A stretch of DNA of 64,000 nt. It comes from Saccharopolyspora rhizosphaerae (lineage in GTDB: Bacteria > Actinomycetota > Actinomycetes > Mycobacteriales > Pseudonocardiaceae). The notes beneath the pieces were generated by a model that was not told where the DNA came from, made no database searches, and was given only the letters and a program-made list of their open reading frames with translations. Positions within the stretch are counted from its first letter, which is position 1; each line of letters starts with the position of its first letter. The position numbers and the translations under genes were made by a program. This document shows, one piece after another, positions 47,429 through 56,551 of the stretch. The stretch is taken from contig NZ_RSAA01000015.1 of assembly GCF_003931915.1 (NCBI RefSeq), forward strand, positions 186,001 to 250,000, written 5' to 3'.

Positions 47429-49039
47429 GTGAGCGACGAGACGGGGGTCGGGATGAACACGGCGCCACCGCTGGTCGAGATGACCGGCATCACCAAGCGT
47501 TACGGCGGTGTGCTCGCCTGCGACGCGGTCGACCTCGCGGTCCGCGGCGGCGAGGTGCACGCCCTGCTCGGCGAGAACGGGGCCGGCAAGAGCACTCTGA
47601 TGAAGGTCCTCTCCGGAGACGTCACCGACCACAGCGGCCAGATCGCGATCGAGGGTCACCCGGTCCAGTTCTCCAAACCCGCGGACGCCCAGCACGCGGG
47701 CATCGCGATGATCCACCAGGAACTCGACCTGGTGCCCGCGTTGAGCGTCGCGGAGAACCTCCACCTGGGACGCGAACCGCGCACCAGGCTGGGGGTCGTG
47801 GACCGGCGGGCGATGTCCGAGCGGACCCGGGAGCTGCTGCGCCGCACCGGCATCGACCTCGACCCGGACCGCCCGGTGGGTGAACTGCGGGTCGGTGAGC
47901 AGCAGCTGGTCACCATCGCCCGCGCGCTGTCGCTGGAGGCGAAGGTCCTCATCATGGACGAGCCGACCTCGGCACTGTCCACAACGGAGGTCGAGCGGCT
48001 GTTCGCCGTCATCGGCGAGATGCGCCGCGCCGGGACCGGCGTCGTCTACATCTCGCACCGGATGGACGAGATCGGCCAGGTCGCCGACCGCGCCACCGTG
48101 CTGCGCAACGGCCGCAAGGTCGCCGAGTTCGACGCGCGGGAGATGACCGCCGAGCAAGCGGCCGAGGCGATGGTGGGTCGCTCGGTGCAGACCCGGTTCC
48201 ACTCCCACACCACCGAGGTCGGCGAAGAACTGCTGCACGTCAAGGGTTTCACCGTCCACCCCAAGCGGGCGCGGGTCGGCAGGCGCGAGCCCGACGGCAT
48301 CGACCTGACCGTGCGGCGCGGCGAGATCGTGGGTCTGTGCGGGTTGCTGGGAGCCGGCCGGACCGAGTTGCTGGAGTCGCTCTACGGCGCAGGTTCGCCG
48401 GGCACGTGGGAAGGTGAGGTCACGCTCGAGGGGCGTCCGGTGCGGCCTGGGGGTCCGCGCCGTGCGCTGCGCTCGGGAATCGCCTTCGTCCCCGAGGACC
48501 GGCGCAGTTCCGGTCTGGTGCTCGGGCACTCGGTCCTGGCCAACACCGTGGTCTCGGTGCTCGACCGGATCGGCGTCGCCGGTCTGGTGCGCCGCAAGTC
48601 CGAGGTGACCGCCACCCAGCGCAGCGTCGAGCAGCTCAAGGTCAAGCTCGACCGCATCACCGACGCGGTGGGCACCCTTTCCGGTGGTAACCAGCAGAAG
48701 GTCGTCTTCGGGCGCATGCTGCTCACCGAGCCCAAGCTGCTGCTGCTCGACGACCCGACGCGGGGTGTGGACATCGGCGCGAAGGCCGAGATCTACCAAC
48801 TGCTCTCTGAGATCGCCGGTCGTGGCATCGGCGTGCTGCTGGCGTCCTCGGAACTCCCCGAGCTGGTCGGGGTGTGCCACCGGGTGGTCGTGCTGCGCGC
48901 CGGTCGCAGCGTCGCCGAGTTCGACACCGACCGAACCGGGGAGGCGGAACTCCTGGCGGCCGCGATGGGCGAGCGCAACGGGAATCGACCGGGGCCGGCC
49001 GTCGGCACCGGGCAGAGCACCGGGGGAGGTGCGAATTGA
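47429..49039 (+). CDS. Sugar ABC transporter ATP-binding protein (RbsA/XylG type)
   Basis: 536 residues from GTG 47429; ATG 47453 is an alternative. Two fused nucleotide-binding domains: Walker A GENGAGKST and Walker B VLIMDEPTSALS in the first; the degenerate LLGAGRTELLE, the signature LSGGNQQK and LLLLDDPTRGVD in the second. This is the carbohydrate uptake class CUT2, which moves monosaccharides such as ribose, xylose or arabinose. It is the first gene of a three-gene operon with permease and binding protein; the operator sits 6 nt upstream of the start. Confidence 0.93.
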   Translation: MSDETGVGMNTAPPLVEMTGITKRYGGVLACDAVDLAVRGGEVHALLGENGAGKSTLMKVLSGDVTDHSGQIAIEGHPVQFSKPADAQHAGIAMIHQELDLVPALSVAENLHLGREPRTRLGVVDRRAMSERTRELLRRTGIDLDPDRPVGELRVGEQQLVTIARALSLEAKVLIMDEPTSALSTTEVERLFAVIGEMRRAGTGVVYISHRMDEIGQVADRATVLRNGRKVAEFDAREMTAEQAAEAMVGRSVQTRFHSHTTEVGEELLHVKGFTVHPKRARVGRREPDGIDLTVRRGEIVGLCGLLGAGRTELLESLYGAGSPGTWEGEVTLEGRPVRPGGPRRALRSGIAFVPEDRRSSGLVLGHSVLANTVVSVLDRIGVAGLVRRKSEVTATQRSVEQLKVKLDRITDAVGTLSGGNQQKVVFGRMLLTEPKLLLLDDPTRGVDIGAKAEIYQLLSEIAGRGIGVLLASSELPELVGVCHRVVVLRAGRSVAEFDTDRTGEAELLAAAMGERNGNRPGPAVGTGQSTGGGAN

Positions 49040-50076
49040 GCAACCAGACGGAGCAGCGGCCCGCGCCCGGGGACCTGCCCGCGCAGCGCTCCAAGCGGGC
49101 CGACACCGTCGAGACCCTGTTCAAGTTCCAGAGTTTCTTCGGCCTGGTCGCGGTGTTCATCGCGGCGGTGATCTTCTCGCCGCGCAACGACGGTCAGATC
49201 CTGTTCCTGAGCAGCGACAACCTGTTCAACATCGTGCGCGCGGTCTCCGAGATCGGGATCATCGCGATCGGGCTGACCTTCGTCATCCTCATCGGCGGGA
49301 TCGACCTGTCGGTCGGTTCGGTGCTGGGCTTGGCCGCGGTCGGCTCGGCCGTGCTCATGGTCGACAGCGGGTACGGCGTGTGGACCACGGTCGCCGTGGT
49401 GCTGCTGGCCGGGATCGCCTTCGGGTTCCTGCAAGGCGCCGCAGTGGCGTTGCTGGGGGTGCAGGCGTTCATCGTCACCCTGGCCGGGCTGCAGATCGCG
49501 CGCGGGCTGGCGCGCATGTGGTCCGGCGGGGAGACCGTGCAGATCTCCTACGGCGACGGCCCCGGACAGGCGCCGATGCTGTTCTCGCTGCTGGGGGAGC
49601 GGACTTTCGGCGGCGTGGTGCCGATCCCCGCGCTCATCTTCGCCGCTGTGGCCGTGCTGGCCATCCTGTTCCTGCGCTCCAGCGCCTACTCCCGGCACCT
49701 GTACGCGATCGGCGGCAACGAGAAGGCGGCTCGGCTCTCGGGTGTGCCGGTCAACCGGGTCAAGATCATCGCTTTCGTCATCGCGGGGTTCTGCGCCGCG
49801 CTGGCCGGCATCGTGCACGCCGGGCAGCTCAACGCGGGCAGCCCCAACGACGGAACCGCTTACGAGCTGGACGGGATCGCCGCGGTGGTCGTCGGCGGCA
49901 CCAGCCTGGCCGGTGGCCGCGGCTCGGTGATCGGCACCATCGCCGGCGCCCTGCTGCTGGGCATCCTCAACAACATCTTGAGCCTGAACAGCGTCAACAC
50001 CGATCTGCAATTGCTCATCAAAGGACTGGTGATCGTCGCGGCGGCGGCGCTGCAGCGCCTGCGTCCCACGGCGTGA
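49036..50076 (+). CDS. Sugar ABC transporter permease (RbsC type)
   Basis: 346 residues starting at TTG 49036, which overlaps the stop of the ATPase gene and has GGGGGAGG upstream. CUT2 permease marks: ISEIGIIAIG-like segment (VSEIGIIAIGLTFVILIGG), IDLSVGSVLGLAAVGSAVL, the EAA-like loop NEKAARLSGVPVNRVK and VVVGGTSLAGGRGSVIGT. About ten membrane segments are expected. It forms a homodimeric pore with the ATPase. Confidence 0.93.
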   Translation: MSNQTEQRPAPGDLPAQRSKRADTVETLFKFQSFFGLVAVFIAAVIFSPRNDGQILFLSSDNLFNIVRAVSEIGIIAIGLTFVILIGGIDLSVGSVLGLAAVGSAVLMVDSGYGVWTTVAVVLLAGIAFGFLQGAAVALLGVQAFIVTLAGLQIARGLARMWSGGETVQISYGDGPGQAPMLFSLLGERTFGGVVPIPALIFAAVAVLAILFLRSSAYSRHLYAIGGNEKAARLSGVPVNRVKIIAFVIAGFCAALAGIVHAGQLNAGSPNDGTAYELDGIAAVVVGGTSLAGGRGSVIGTIAGALLLGILNNILSLNSVNTDLQLLIKGLVIVAAAALQRLRPTA

Positions 50077-50100
50077 GGGAGATCTACCGAAGGGAGCACG

Positions 50101-51108
50101 ATGCGCAAGACAACGGGGTCCTTGGTCGCGATCACGTGCGCCGCGGTCGCGTTCGCCGCCGCCGGTTGCGGGACCACCAGCGAGAACACCGGGCAGGTCC
50201 AGCCTCAGAACCCGACGCAGAACTGCAAGGGACCGGACGGCAAGTACACCATCGGGATGAGCCAGGCGAACCTCGCCGAGCCCTACCGGGTGCGGATGGA
50301 CGACGACATCCGCAAGGCAGCGGAGAAGGTCCCGCAGTTCGAGGAGGTGCAGTTCTCCGACGCCGCGAAGGACAACTCCAAGCAGGTCACGGACGTCGAG
50401 AACTTCATCACGAAGCAGGTGGACCTGCTGATGATCTCGCCGAACGAAGCGGCCCCGCTGACCGACGTGGTGCGCAAGGCCTACAACCAGGGCATCCCCG
50501 TGGTGGTGCTGGACCGCAAGGTCGACGGCGACGCCTACACGACCTACATCGGCGCGGACAACGTCGCCATCGGTCGGCAGGCGGGCGAGTTCTTCAAGAA
50601 CACGCTGCTGCCGGAGGGCGGCAAGATCGTGCAGATCAAGGGCCTGTCCGGCTCGACCCCGGCCGCTGAACGCGAAGAGGGTTTCAAGCAGGGCATCGCC
50701 GGCTCCAAGATCGAGGTCGTGGCCACCGCCGACGGCGAGTGGGAGCGCTCGGTGGGCCAGCAGAAGATGGACGCGCTGCTCAAGGCCCACCCGGACATCA
50801 AGGCCGTCTACGCGCAGAACGACCCGATGGCCGAAGGTGCCTGGCTGGCCGCGCAGGCCGCCAACCGCCAGGACCTGAAGTTCGTGGGCATCGACGGACT
50901 GCCGATCCCGTCCGGCGGCATCAAGGCCGTGGAGGAAGGCCGGTTGCAGGCCACCAACCTCTACCCGACCGGTGGTGCGGAAGCCGTCGAGGCCGCCAAG
51001 AAGCTGCTCGTGGACTGCCAGCAGGTGCCCAAGACGCAAACCCTGCAAACGGAGCTGATCACGAAGGAGAACGCGAACGAGGTCTACAACCGGCTCAACC
51101 AGGGTTAG
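50101..51108 (+). CDS. Sugar-binding lipoprotein (periplasmic-binding type I)
   Basis: 335 residues. A lipoprotein signal (VAITCAAVAFAAAGCG, lipobox AAGC) is followed by an RbsB-like domain: KYTIGMSQANLAEPYRVRMD, ENFITKQVDLLMISPNEAAP, VVVLDRKVDGDAYTTYIGAD and KAVYAQNDPMAEGAWLAAQ. It would capture a pentose-like monosaccharide outside the membrane for the CUT2 transporter. It starts 24 nt after the permease stop. Confidence 0.93.
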   Translation: MRKTTGSLVAITCAAVAFAAAGCGTTSENTGQVQPQNPTQNCKGPDGKYTIGMSQANLAEPYRVRMDDDIRKAAEKVPQFEEVQFSDAAKDNSKQVTDVENFITKQVDLLMISPNEAAPLTDVVRKAYNQGIPVVVLDRKVDGDAYTTYIGADNVAIGRQAGEFFKNTLLPEGGKIVQIKGLSGSTPAAEREEGFKQGIAGSKIEVVATADGEWERSVGQQKMDALLKAHPDIKAVYAQNDPMAEGAWLAAQAANRQDLKFVGIDGLPIPSGGIKAVEEGRLQATNLYPTGGAEAVEAAKKLLVDCQQVPKTQTLQTELITKENANEVYNRLNQG

Positions 51109-51117
51109 ACAAGCGGA

Positions 51118-51155
51118 CGCGGGCCTTTCCGGGTGATGCCGCCGAAAGGCCCGCG
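51118..51155 (+). terminator. Intrinsic terminator of the transporter operon
   Basis: A 12-bp stem (CGCGGGCCTTTC from 51118, partner from 51144) directly after the binding-protein stop. It makes readthrough into the GH172 gene unlikely. Confidence 0.8.
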
Positions 51156-51545
51156 ACCCCACTCCATCCCGCCGCAGCGCTGTGGTCAGCGCTGCGGCTT
51201 TTTCGTGCTGCGACAATGCTTCACAACTGGTTCGACGCGCCGCGCGGCCAGCTGAATTCCACTGCCCGGCAAGCAGAAACACCTGGTTGGCGGCTGTCGT
51301 TACAGCGACACACCGGAGACCATCTTATTGAGTGAATTCGCGCATCGATGACTATTCCGTGTCCGCTTCTTGTTGCCGTCCGGGAGGCCATTTCTTACGC
51401 TGCGCTTGATCGCGCTTTGAGATCTTGCCGGATCCGCATCGGTTGGAAACCACCACCTAGTACGAGCGCATCACGATTCTCCGGAACCGGAATCAGGCAG
51501 AACTGTCTGCTGTGGACAGTGCTGTCCGCAGGGAGGGCGAGCACG
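51156..51545 (+). other. Intergenic region upstream of the GH172 gene
   Basis: About 390 nt. AT-richer than its neighbours, with no supportable gene. It must carry the GH172 promoter. No copy of the 16-nt LacI-type operator is present. A small inverted repeat CTGTGGACAGTGCTGTCCGCAG lies near 51509-51530 just before the start; it is imperfect. Confidence 0.5.
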
Positions 51546-53876
51546 ATGACAGAACGCTCCGCACCGTCGCGCAGCGACGCCCGCCGGCGGTCCCGCCGGC
51601 TCGCCGCCTACCTAGGTGTCTTCTCGCTCGCCGCTGCAGCGGTGGTGGCCGACGCCGGGTTCGCGACCGTCCGGGCACACGCCCAGCAACCCGCGCCACC
51701 ACCCAGCAAGGGGCAGGTCGGCTGGGAGTCCTACCGGAACTTCGACGACATGCCGCGGCTGCGCGGCGCCGAGCAGTCGTTGCAGCACTCCAGCTTCGAC
51801 CGGTCCGGCGGCAACAACGACGGTTTCGAGGGCACCTACTCGTGCCTGCACGAGTCCGAGCGCGGTTGCGTGATCGCCGAGCACACCGGACCGGGTGAGA
51901 TCTCCGGGTTGTGGAGCACCCGGGAACCGGGCGGCGACGTCACCGCGACCGGCAACATCATCGTCGAGCTCGACGGGCGCACCGTCCTCGACGCGCCGTT
52001 CATCGACGTCGTCAGCGGCAGGGTCGGAGCTCCGTTCGTGTGGCCGCTGGTCGGCAACGCCGACGACGCCGCCGGCGGCGTCGTCAGCAAGGTGCCGATG
52101 CCGTTCCGCGAGTCGATGCGCGTGACCGTGCAGAACAACCCGAACTTCTACCACGTGAACTACCGGAGCTTCCCCGACGCGGAAGGCGTGCAGACCTTCG
52201 ACCCCGCGGACCCGGCCACCGACGTCATCACCAGGATGCAGGGCTTCGGCGTGTCCGACCCGAAGAACGCCACCGGCGGTGACGCGGAGCGCAGCGACTT
52301 CGACCTCGCGCCCGGCGCTGCGCACACCGTCGCCGAGGTGTCCGGCCCGGCCCGGATCAACCAGCTGCGGGTGCGACTGCCCCAGGTCGCCGCGGCACCG
52401 CAGGTCGTCGACGACGGCATGGCCTTCGGCCAGGGCGGCGGCAGCCGGTTCCGGATGCGGGTGGCCCCGAACAACGAAGGTGTCCGCCTGATCCGCCGGT
52501 TCGACCCGCAGGTCGCCGACCAGGTGGCGAGCGTCGCGGTCAACGGCCAGCCCGTCGGCGAATGGCGCAGCGGCGCCGCAGCGCCCGGCCTGTGGGGCGT
52601 GGAGGCGATCGAGGTCCCCGGGCAGATCACCGCCGGCCGTTCCTCGATCGACGTCGAGAACCGCTTCGTCTCGTCCTCCTTGGACGTCAACGAGTTCCGC
52701 TACGACGTGCAGAGCCTGGTCAACGGCGAGTGGGTGCGCACCGACGTCCTCGACCTCGGACCCGGGCACCCGGGCGAAGAGGGCGCGCACGGGTACCAGA
52801 TCGACAACCCGGTCTTCGAGCGCTCGAAGCTGCACGGCCGGTACACGACTCCGCGGGAGGAGGTGGCGGCCTCGGACGCGCTGCTGGAAGGCGCGCGGCT
52901 GCGCATCACCTTCGACGGGAAGACCACAGTGGACGCCCCGATCGGGGAGTTCTTCGGCACCGGGCTCGGCGAGCACGACGTGCGCACCATGATGAGCTCC
53001 GTCGACCCCGGCATGGACGGCTGGTACACCTCCTGGTGGCCGATGCCGTTCAACGAGAGCGCCGAGGTGGAGATCGTCAACGGCAGCGGGGTCCCGATCC
53101 AGGGCGCCACCGCCGAGATCGTCACCGGCCCCGGCGGGGTCGACGAGGGCAGCGGCCACTTCCACGCCACCCACAAGCGCGGCACGACGACTCCGGGCCA
53201 GGACTGGAACTTCCTGGACGCCCCGGGAGCGGGCACCTTCTACGGGGTCTCGCACACCATGCGCGGGCTGATCCCGCTCAACGAGACCAAGTCCAGCGTG
53301 CTGCCGCACTCCACGGCGCGCGCCGAGTCCAACCCGCGCAACTACCTGGAGGGTGACGAGCGGTTCTACGTCGACGGGGCGCAGGAACCGGCCTGGCACG
53401 GCACTGGCACCGAGGACTTCTACGAGTCCGGCTGGTACTTCCGGTTCGGCACCACCTTCTCCATGCCGCAGGCCGGCAACCCCGGTCACGAGGTGAACCA
53501 GGACGGTTGCGAGTTCGACTGCACCGGTGCCTACCGGCTGATGGTCGGTGACGCGGTGTCCTTCCGGAACGGGCTGGTCGCGGGCATCGAGCACGGCCCG
53601 GCCAACGACGAGCCGGGCGACTACAGCTCCACGGCCTACTGGTACGGAGCTCCGGCCGGTCGCAGCCTGCCGGTGGGACCGCCGCCTCCGGAGGTCCCGC
53701 CGTCCCTGCCGCCGACATCCCCGGCGCCGACGCAGCCTCCGTCCCAGCCTGCTCCCACGGCTCCGCAGGACCCGGGCCAGGAGTCACCGACCGAGTCGGC
53801 ACCGGCGGAACCGGAACCGTCGGAACCCGCGCCGACCAGCGGCGGCATGGCAGGCCTCCTGCCTAACTGGGACTGA
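51546..53876 (+). CDS. GH172 (DUF2961) family glycosidase, exported
   Basis: 776 residues. The N-terminus has an Arg-rich start and a hydrophobic segment (YLGVFSLAAAAVVADAG) ending AHA, an export signal. Two DUF2961-type beta-jelly-roll halves follow. The second has IGEFFGTGLGEHDV, WWPMPFNESAEVEIVNGSG, and the active-site region AWHGTGTEDFYESGWYF with the catalytic Glu. The last 80 residues are a Pro/Ser/Thr/Glu-rich tail, perhaps spanning the cell wall. GH172 includes exo-D-arabinofuranosidases acting on mycobacterial arabinogalactan and difructose-anhydride enzymes. Next to pentose uptake and catabolism genes, D-arabinofuranosidase is the best guess. Confidence 0.85.
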   Translation: MTERSAPSRSDARRRSRRLAAYLGVFSLAAAAVVADAGFATVRAHAQQPAPPPSKGQVGWESYRNFDDMPRLRGAEQSLQHSSFDRSGGNNDGFEGTYSCLHESERGCVIAEHTGPGEISGLWSTREPGGDVTATGNIIVELDGRTVLDAPFIDVVSGRVGAPFVWPLVGNADDAAGGVVSKVPMPFRESMRVTVQNNPNFYHVNYRSFPDAEGVQTFDPADPATDVITRMQGFGVSDPKNATGGDAERSDFDLAPGAAHTVAEVSGPARINQLRVRLPQVAAAPQVVDDGMAFGQGGGSRFRMRVAPNNEGVRLIRRFDPQVADQVASVAVNGQPVGEWRSGAAAPGLWGVEAIEVPGQITAGRSSIDVENRFVSSSLDVNEFRYDVQSLVNGEWVRTDVLDLGPGHPGEEGAHGYQIDNPVFERSKLHGRYTTPREEVAASDALLEGARLRITFDGKTTVDAPIGEFFGTGLGEHDVRTMMSSVDPGMDGWYTSWWPMPFNESAEVEIVNGSGVPIQGATAEIVTGPGGVDEGSGHFHATHKRGTTTPGQDWNFLDAPGAGTFYGVSHTMRGLIPLNETKSSVLPHSTARAESNPRNYLEGDERFYVDGAQEPAWHGTGTEDFYESGWYFRFGTTFSMPQAGNPGHEVNQDGCEFDCTGAYRLMVGDAVSFRNGLVAGIEHGPANDEPGDYSSTAYWYGAPAGRSLPVGPPPPEVPPSLPPTSPAPTQPPSQPAPTAPQDPGQESPTESAPAEPEPSEPAPTSGGMAGLLPNWD

Positions 53877-53887
53877 GCTCCCCCGGG

Positions 53888-53922
53888 AGCGGTCTCCGGG
53901 TCTGCGCGATCCGGGGACCGCT
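53888..53922. terminator. Hairpin between convergent GH172 and lacI-type genes
   Basis: Stem AGCGGTCTCCGG (53888-53899) with 53911-53922, one G-T type mismatch, followed by CTTCTGC on the plus strand. Confidence 0.7.
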
Positions 53923-53940
53923 CTTCTGCGCGGTGGGCGG

Positions 53941-54933
53941 TCAGCAGGAGGAGCTGCCCCGGACGACCAGGTGGGCGGAGAGGGTCGTGGTGGACGTGTC
54001 GGTGCGCTCGCCGGTGATGCGCTCCAGCAGGAGCCGGGCTGCCAGGGCGCCGATGTCGTAGGCGGGCTGGGCCACCACCGACAGCGGCGGGTCCAGCAGG
54101 GTGGTCCAGGGGGCGTCGTCGAAGGCGACCAGCCCCACGTCGCGGCCGGGCTTGAGGTGCAGCGCGGCTAACGCCTCCAGCACGCCGACGGCCATCGTGC
54201 TGTTGCCGACCAGCAGCGCGTCCGGCGGGTCGTCCTGGGTGAGCAGGGCGTGCGCGGCTTGCTGCGCACCCTCGGCCTTGAACCGGGAACGCCGCACCAG
54301 CGAGCTCGAGGCGGCGACCTTCGCCGCGCGCAGCCCGTCGCGGTAGCCGGTGAGGCGGTCGTCGGCCGTGGGCACCCCGCTGGGGCCGGTGAGGCAGCCG
54401 ATGCGGCCGTAGCCCTGCCCGGCCAGGTGCAGCGTCGCGTGCTTGGCCGCCAGCCGGTTGTCCACCAGCACGGCGTCGCTCGCGCGCTCCGGGAGCGGCC
54501 GGTCCACCGCCACCACCGGGGTGCTGTGCCGGGCCAGCAGCGTCGCGGTGTCCTCGTTGCCGGTGGGGGAGAGCAGCACCCCGGCGACGCGCTCCTGCAG
54601 CGCGACGTCGACGTACTCGCGCTCCTTCTCCGGGGTGTCGTCGGAGTTGCACAGCACCAGCGAGTAGCCGGCCTCGTGCGCCACGTCCTCCACGCCGCGG
54701 GCGATCGCGGTGAAGAACGGGTTCTCGACGTCGGAGATGATCAGCGCCAGCACCGCGGTCTCCTGCTTGCGCAAGTTGCGGGCGGGGCCGTTGGGGCGGT
54801 AGCCGAGCTCCTCGGCGGCGGCGAGCACGCGCGCCGCCAGTTCCGGGTCAACGGTCGCCTTGCCGTTGAGGGCGCGGGAGACGGTCGCCGTGGACACTCC
54901 CGCGCGGGTCGCCACGTCGCTGATGGTCGCCAC
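53941..54933 (-). CDS. LacI family transcriptional regulator
   Basis: 330 residues from the GTG complementary to 54931-54933, with GGGAGGAAG upstream. The N-terminal DNA-binding helix-turn-helix is ATISDVATRAGVSTATVSRA followed by LNGKATVDPE, and the hinge has YRPNGPARNLR. The sensor domain is the periplasmic-binding fold (LALIISDVENPFFTAIARGV; VGLVAFDDAPWTTLLDPPLS). The two matching operators at 47407 and 55011 make it the obvious repressor of both the transporter and the isomerase-kinase operons. The inducer is probably the sugar or its keto-isomer. Confidence 0.92.
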   Translation of the reverse strand: MATISDVATRAGVSTATVSRALNGKATVDPELAARVLAAAEELGYRPNGPARNLRKQETAVLALIISDVENPFFTAIARGVEDVAHEAGYSLVLCNSDDTPEKEREYVDVALQERVAGVLLSPTGNEDTATLLARHSTPVVAVDRPLPERASDAVLVDNRLAAKHATLHLAGQGYGRIGCLTGPSGVPTADDRLTGYRDGLRAAKVAASSSLVRRSRFKAEGAQQAAHALLTQDDPPDALLVGNSTMAVGVLEALAALHLKPGRDVGLVAFDDAPWTTLLDPPLSVVAQPAYDIGALAARLLLERITGERTDTSTTTLSAHLVVRGSSSC

Positions 54934-54978
54934 GGCTTCCTCCCTCACCGCTGGGCGAGTGACGGTGCGCCACCCGCC

Positions 54979-55008
54979 TTGACAGCCCGTATCAGGCAAG
55001 AATAGCGT
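54979..55008 (+). promoter_or_regulatory. Promoter of the isomerase-kinase operon
   Basis: TTGACA (54979-54984), 18-nt spacer, TAGCGT (55003-55008); identical boxes and spacing to the transporter promoter. Confidence 0.7.
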
Positions 55009-55010
55009 CC

Positions 55011-55026
55011 GAGAAAACGATTGCTC
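55011..55026 (+). promoter_or_regulatory. LacI-type operator, isomerase copy
   Basis: GAGAAAACGATTGCTC, the exact reverse complement of the copy at 47407-47422, placed two nucleotides after the -10 box as there. About 100 nt upstream of the isomerase start and 77 nt from the lacI-type start, so it could also mediate autoregulation. Confidence 0.75.
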
Positions 55027-55126
55027 ACGTTGATTCGCGAGATTGTGGAAGCGATTCGGCCTGGCACCTGCGCACGCCGGTTCTGCAAGCAGTCAACGCC
55101 GCCTGTGAAGCGAACTTGGAGGAACT

Positions 55127-56551
55127 GTGGCTCGCATCGGGGTCGTCAGCATCTCGGACGGGCGTGGTCACGTGCACGCCCGCAATGCGGATTTCATCCA
55201 GTCCAAACAGGATGCCCTGGTCGCCTCGCTGCGGGCGGCCGGGCACGAGGTCGTCGTGGGCTCCGACCTCGTCGCCACCAACTCCCTGGCCGTGTCGGTC
55301 GCCCGCGAGGTCGCGGCCGCCGATGTGGACGTCACGGTCTTCTACTACGCGGTCTGGTCGTTCCCGCACTTCACGATGCTGGCCGCGGACGCCACCCGCA
55401 GCCCGCTGGTGCTGGTGGCCAGCACCGACCCGACCGAGCCGGGCCTGGTCGGGATGCTCGCCGCCGGTGGCGCGCTGGACCAGATCGGCCGCCGGCACAC
55501 CCGCGCCTGGGGCGCGCCCGACGACGCCGAGCTGGTCGCCAAGATCGGCGTGCAGGCGCAGGCCTCGGCGGCGGTGAGCTCGCTGCACGGCTCCACCTTC
55601 GGCCGCTTCGGCGGCCGCCCCATGGGCATGAACACCGCGGTGGCCAACACCGACCAGTGGATGCGCAAGTTCGGCGTCGACGTCGAGGAGATCGACCAGT
55701 ACGAGCTCGTGCTGCGCGCCGAGCAGGCCGACGGGGCCGAGGCGAAGAAGGCCCGCGAGTGGATCGAGCAGCACGCGGCCGGGGTGCACTACGACGGCGA
55801 CAAGCTCACGCCTGAGCTGCTGGAGCGCCAGATCCGCTCCTACCTGGCGATCCGGGACATCATCGACGAGCGCAACCTGGACTTCTCGGGGATCAAGGCG
55901 CAGCCCGAGCTCACCGAGAACTTCGCGACGATGGACGTGACGGAGGCGTTCCTCAACGACCCCTACGACTGGAACGGCCCCAAGGAGCCGCACGTCTGCG
56001 CCACCGAGGCCGACATGGACGGCGCGCTGACGATGCAGCTGTTCAAGGCGATCTCCGGCACCCCGGTGCTGTTCGCCGACGTCCGCCACTACCACGCCGA
56101 CCGCGACATCTGGGACCTCTGCAACTCCGGTCAGCACGCCACCTGGTACGCCGCGCGCAGCGACGACCCGGCGGAGAACCTGTCGAAGGTCAACTTCTAC
56201 CCGGAGGTGTTCTTCTTCCCGGCCGGCGGAGCCTCGGTCCAGCACATCGCCGCTCCGGGCCAGATGACCCTCGGCCGGTTGACCAGGGAGAACGGCGACT
56301 ACCGGCTGCAGCTGATGCTGGGCGAGTTCGAGAACTACGACGAGGCGACGAACAAGACGCTGGTCGACCAGTCCACCCCGGAGTGGCCGCACGCGTTCGC
56401 GCGGCTGGACGCGCCGGGCGAGGTGTTCCTCTCGAAGTTCGGTGCCAACCACATCCACGCCGTGCCCGGTGACCACCGGGCCGCGCTGCGGGCCGTGGCC
56501 GAGCAGCTGGACGTCCGGGTGGACGAGTGGAGCCGGGGGTCGGGGTCGTGA
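55127..56551 (+). CDS. L-fucose/L-arabinose isomerase family protein (pentose isomerase)
   Basis: 474 residues from GTG 55127 with GGAGGA upstream. It belongs to the FucI/AraA superfamily of manganese-dependent aldose-ketose isomerases. Likely active-site parts: CATEADMDGALTMQLFKAIS (metal Glu), VLFADVRHYHADRD (Asp) and NSGQHATWYAARS (His). The N-terminal half supplies the Rossmann-like domains (STFGRFGGRPMGMNTAVAN). FucI-type enzymes commonly isomerise D-arabinose to D-ribulose as well as L-fucose. No aldolase gene accompanies it, so the D-arabinose route fits better. It overlaps the kinase gene by 4 nt. Confidence 0.85.
   Translation: MARIGVVSISDGRGHVHARNADFIQSKQDALVASLRAAGHEVVVGSDLVATNSLAVSVAREVAAADVDVTVFYYAVWSFPHFTMLAADATRSPLVLVASTDPTEPGLVGMLAAGGALDQIGRRHTRAWGAPDDAELVAKIGVQAQASAAVSSLHGSTFGRFGGRPMGMNTAVANTDQWMRKFGVDVEEIDQYELVLRAEQADGAEAKKAREWIEQHAAGVHYDGDKLTPELLERQIRSYLAIRDIIDERNLDFSGIKAQPELTENFATMDVTEAFLNDPYDWNGPKEPHVCATEADMDGALTMQLFKAISGTPVLFADVRHYHADRDIWDLCNSGQHATWYAARSDDPAENLSKVNFYPEVFFFPAGGASVQHIAAPGQMTLGRLTRENGDYRLQLMLGEFENYDEATNKTLVDQSTPEWPHAFARLDAPGEVFLSKFGANHIHAVPGDHRAALRAVAEQLDVRVDEWSRGSGS

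Noticed and set aside
48793..51282. An 829-codon minus-strand frame opposite the sugar transporter operon.
   Set aside because: The plus strand encodes three unmistakable transporter proteins with correct overlaps. The minus frame has no recognisable domain.
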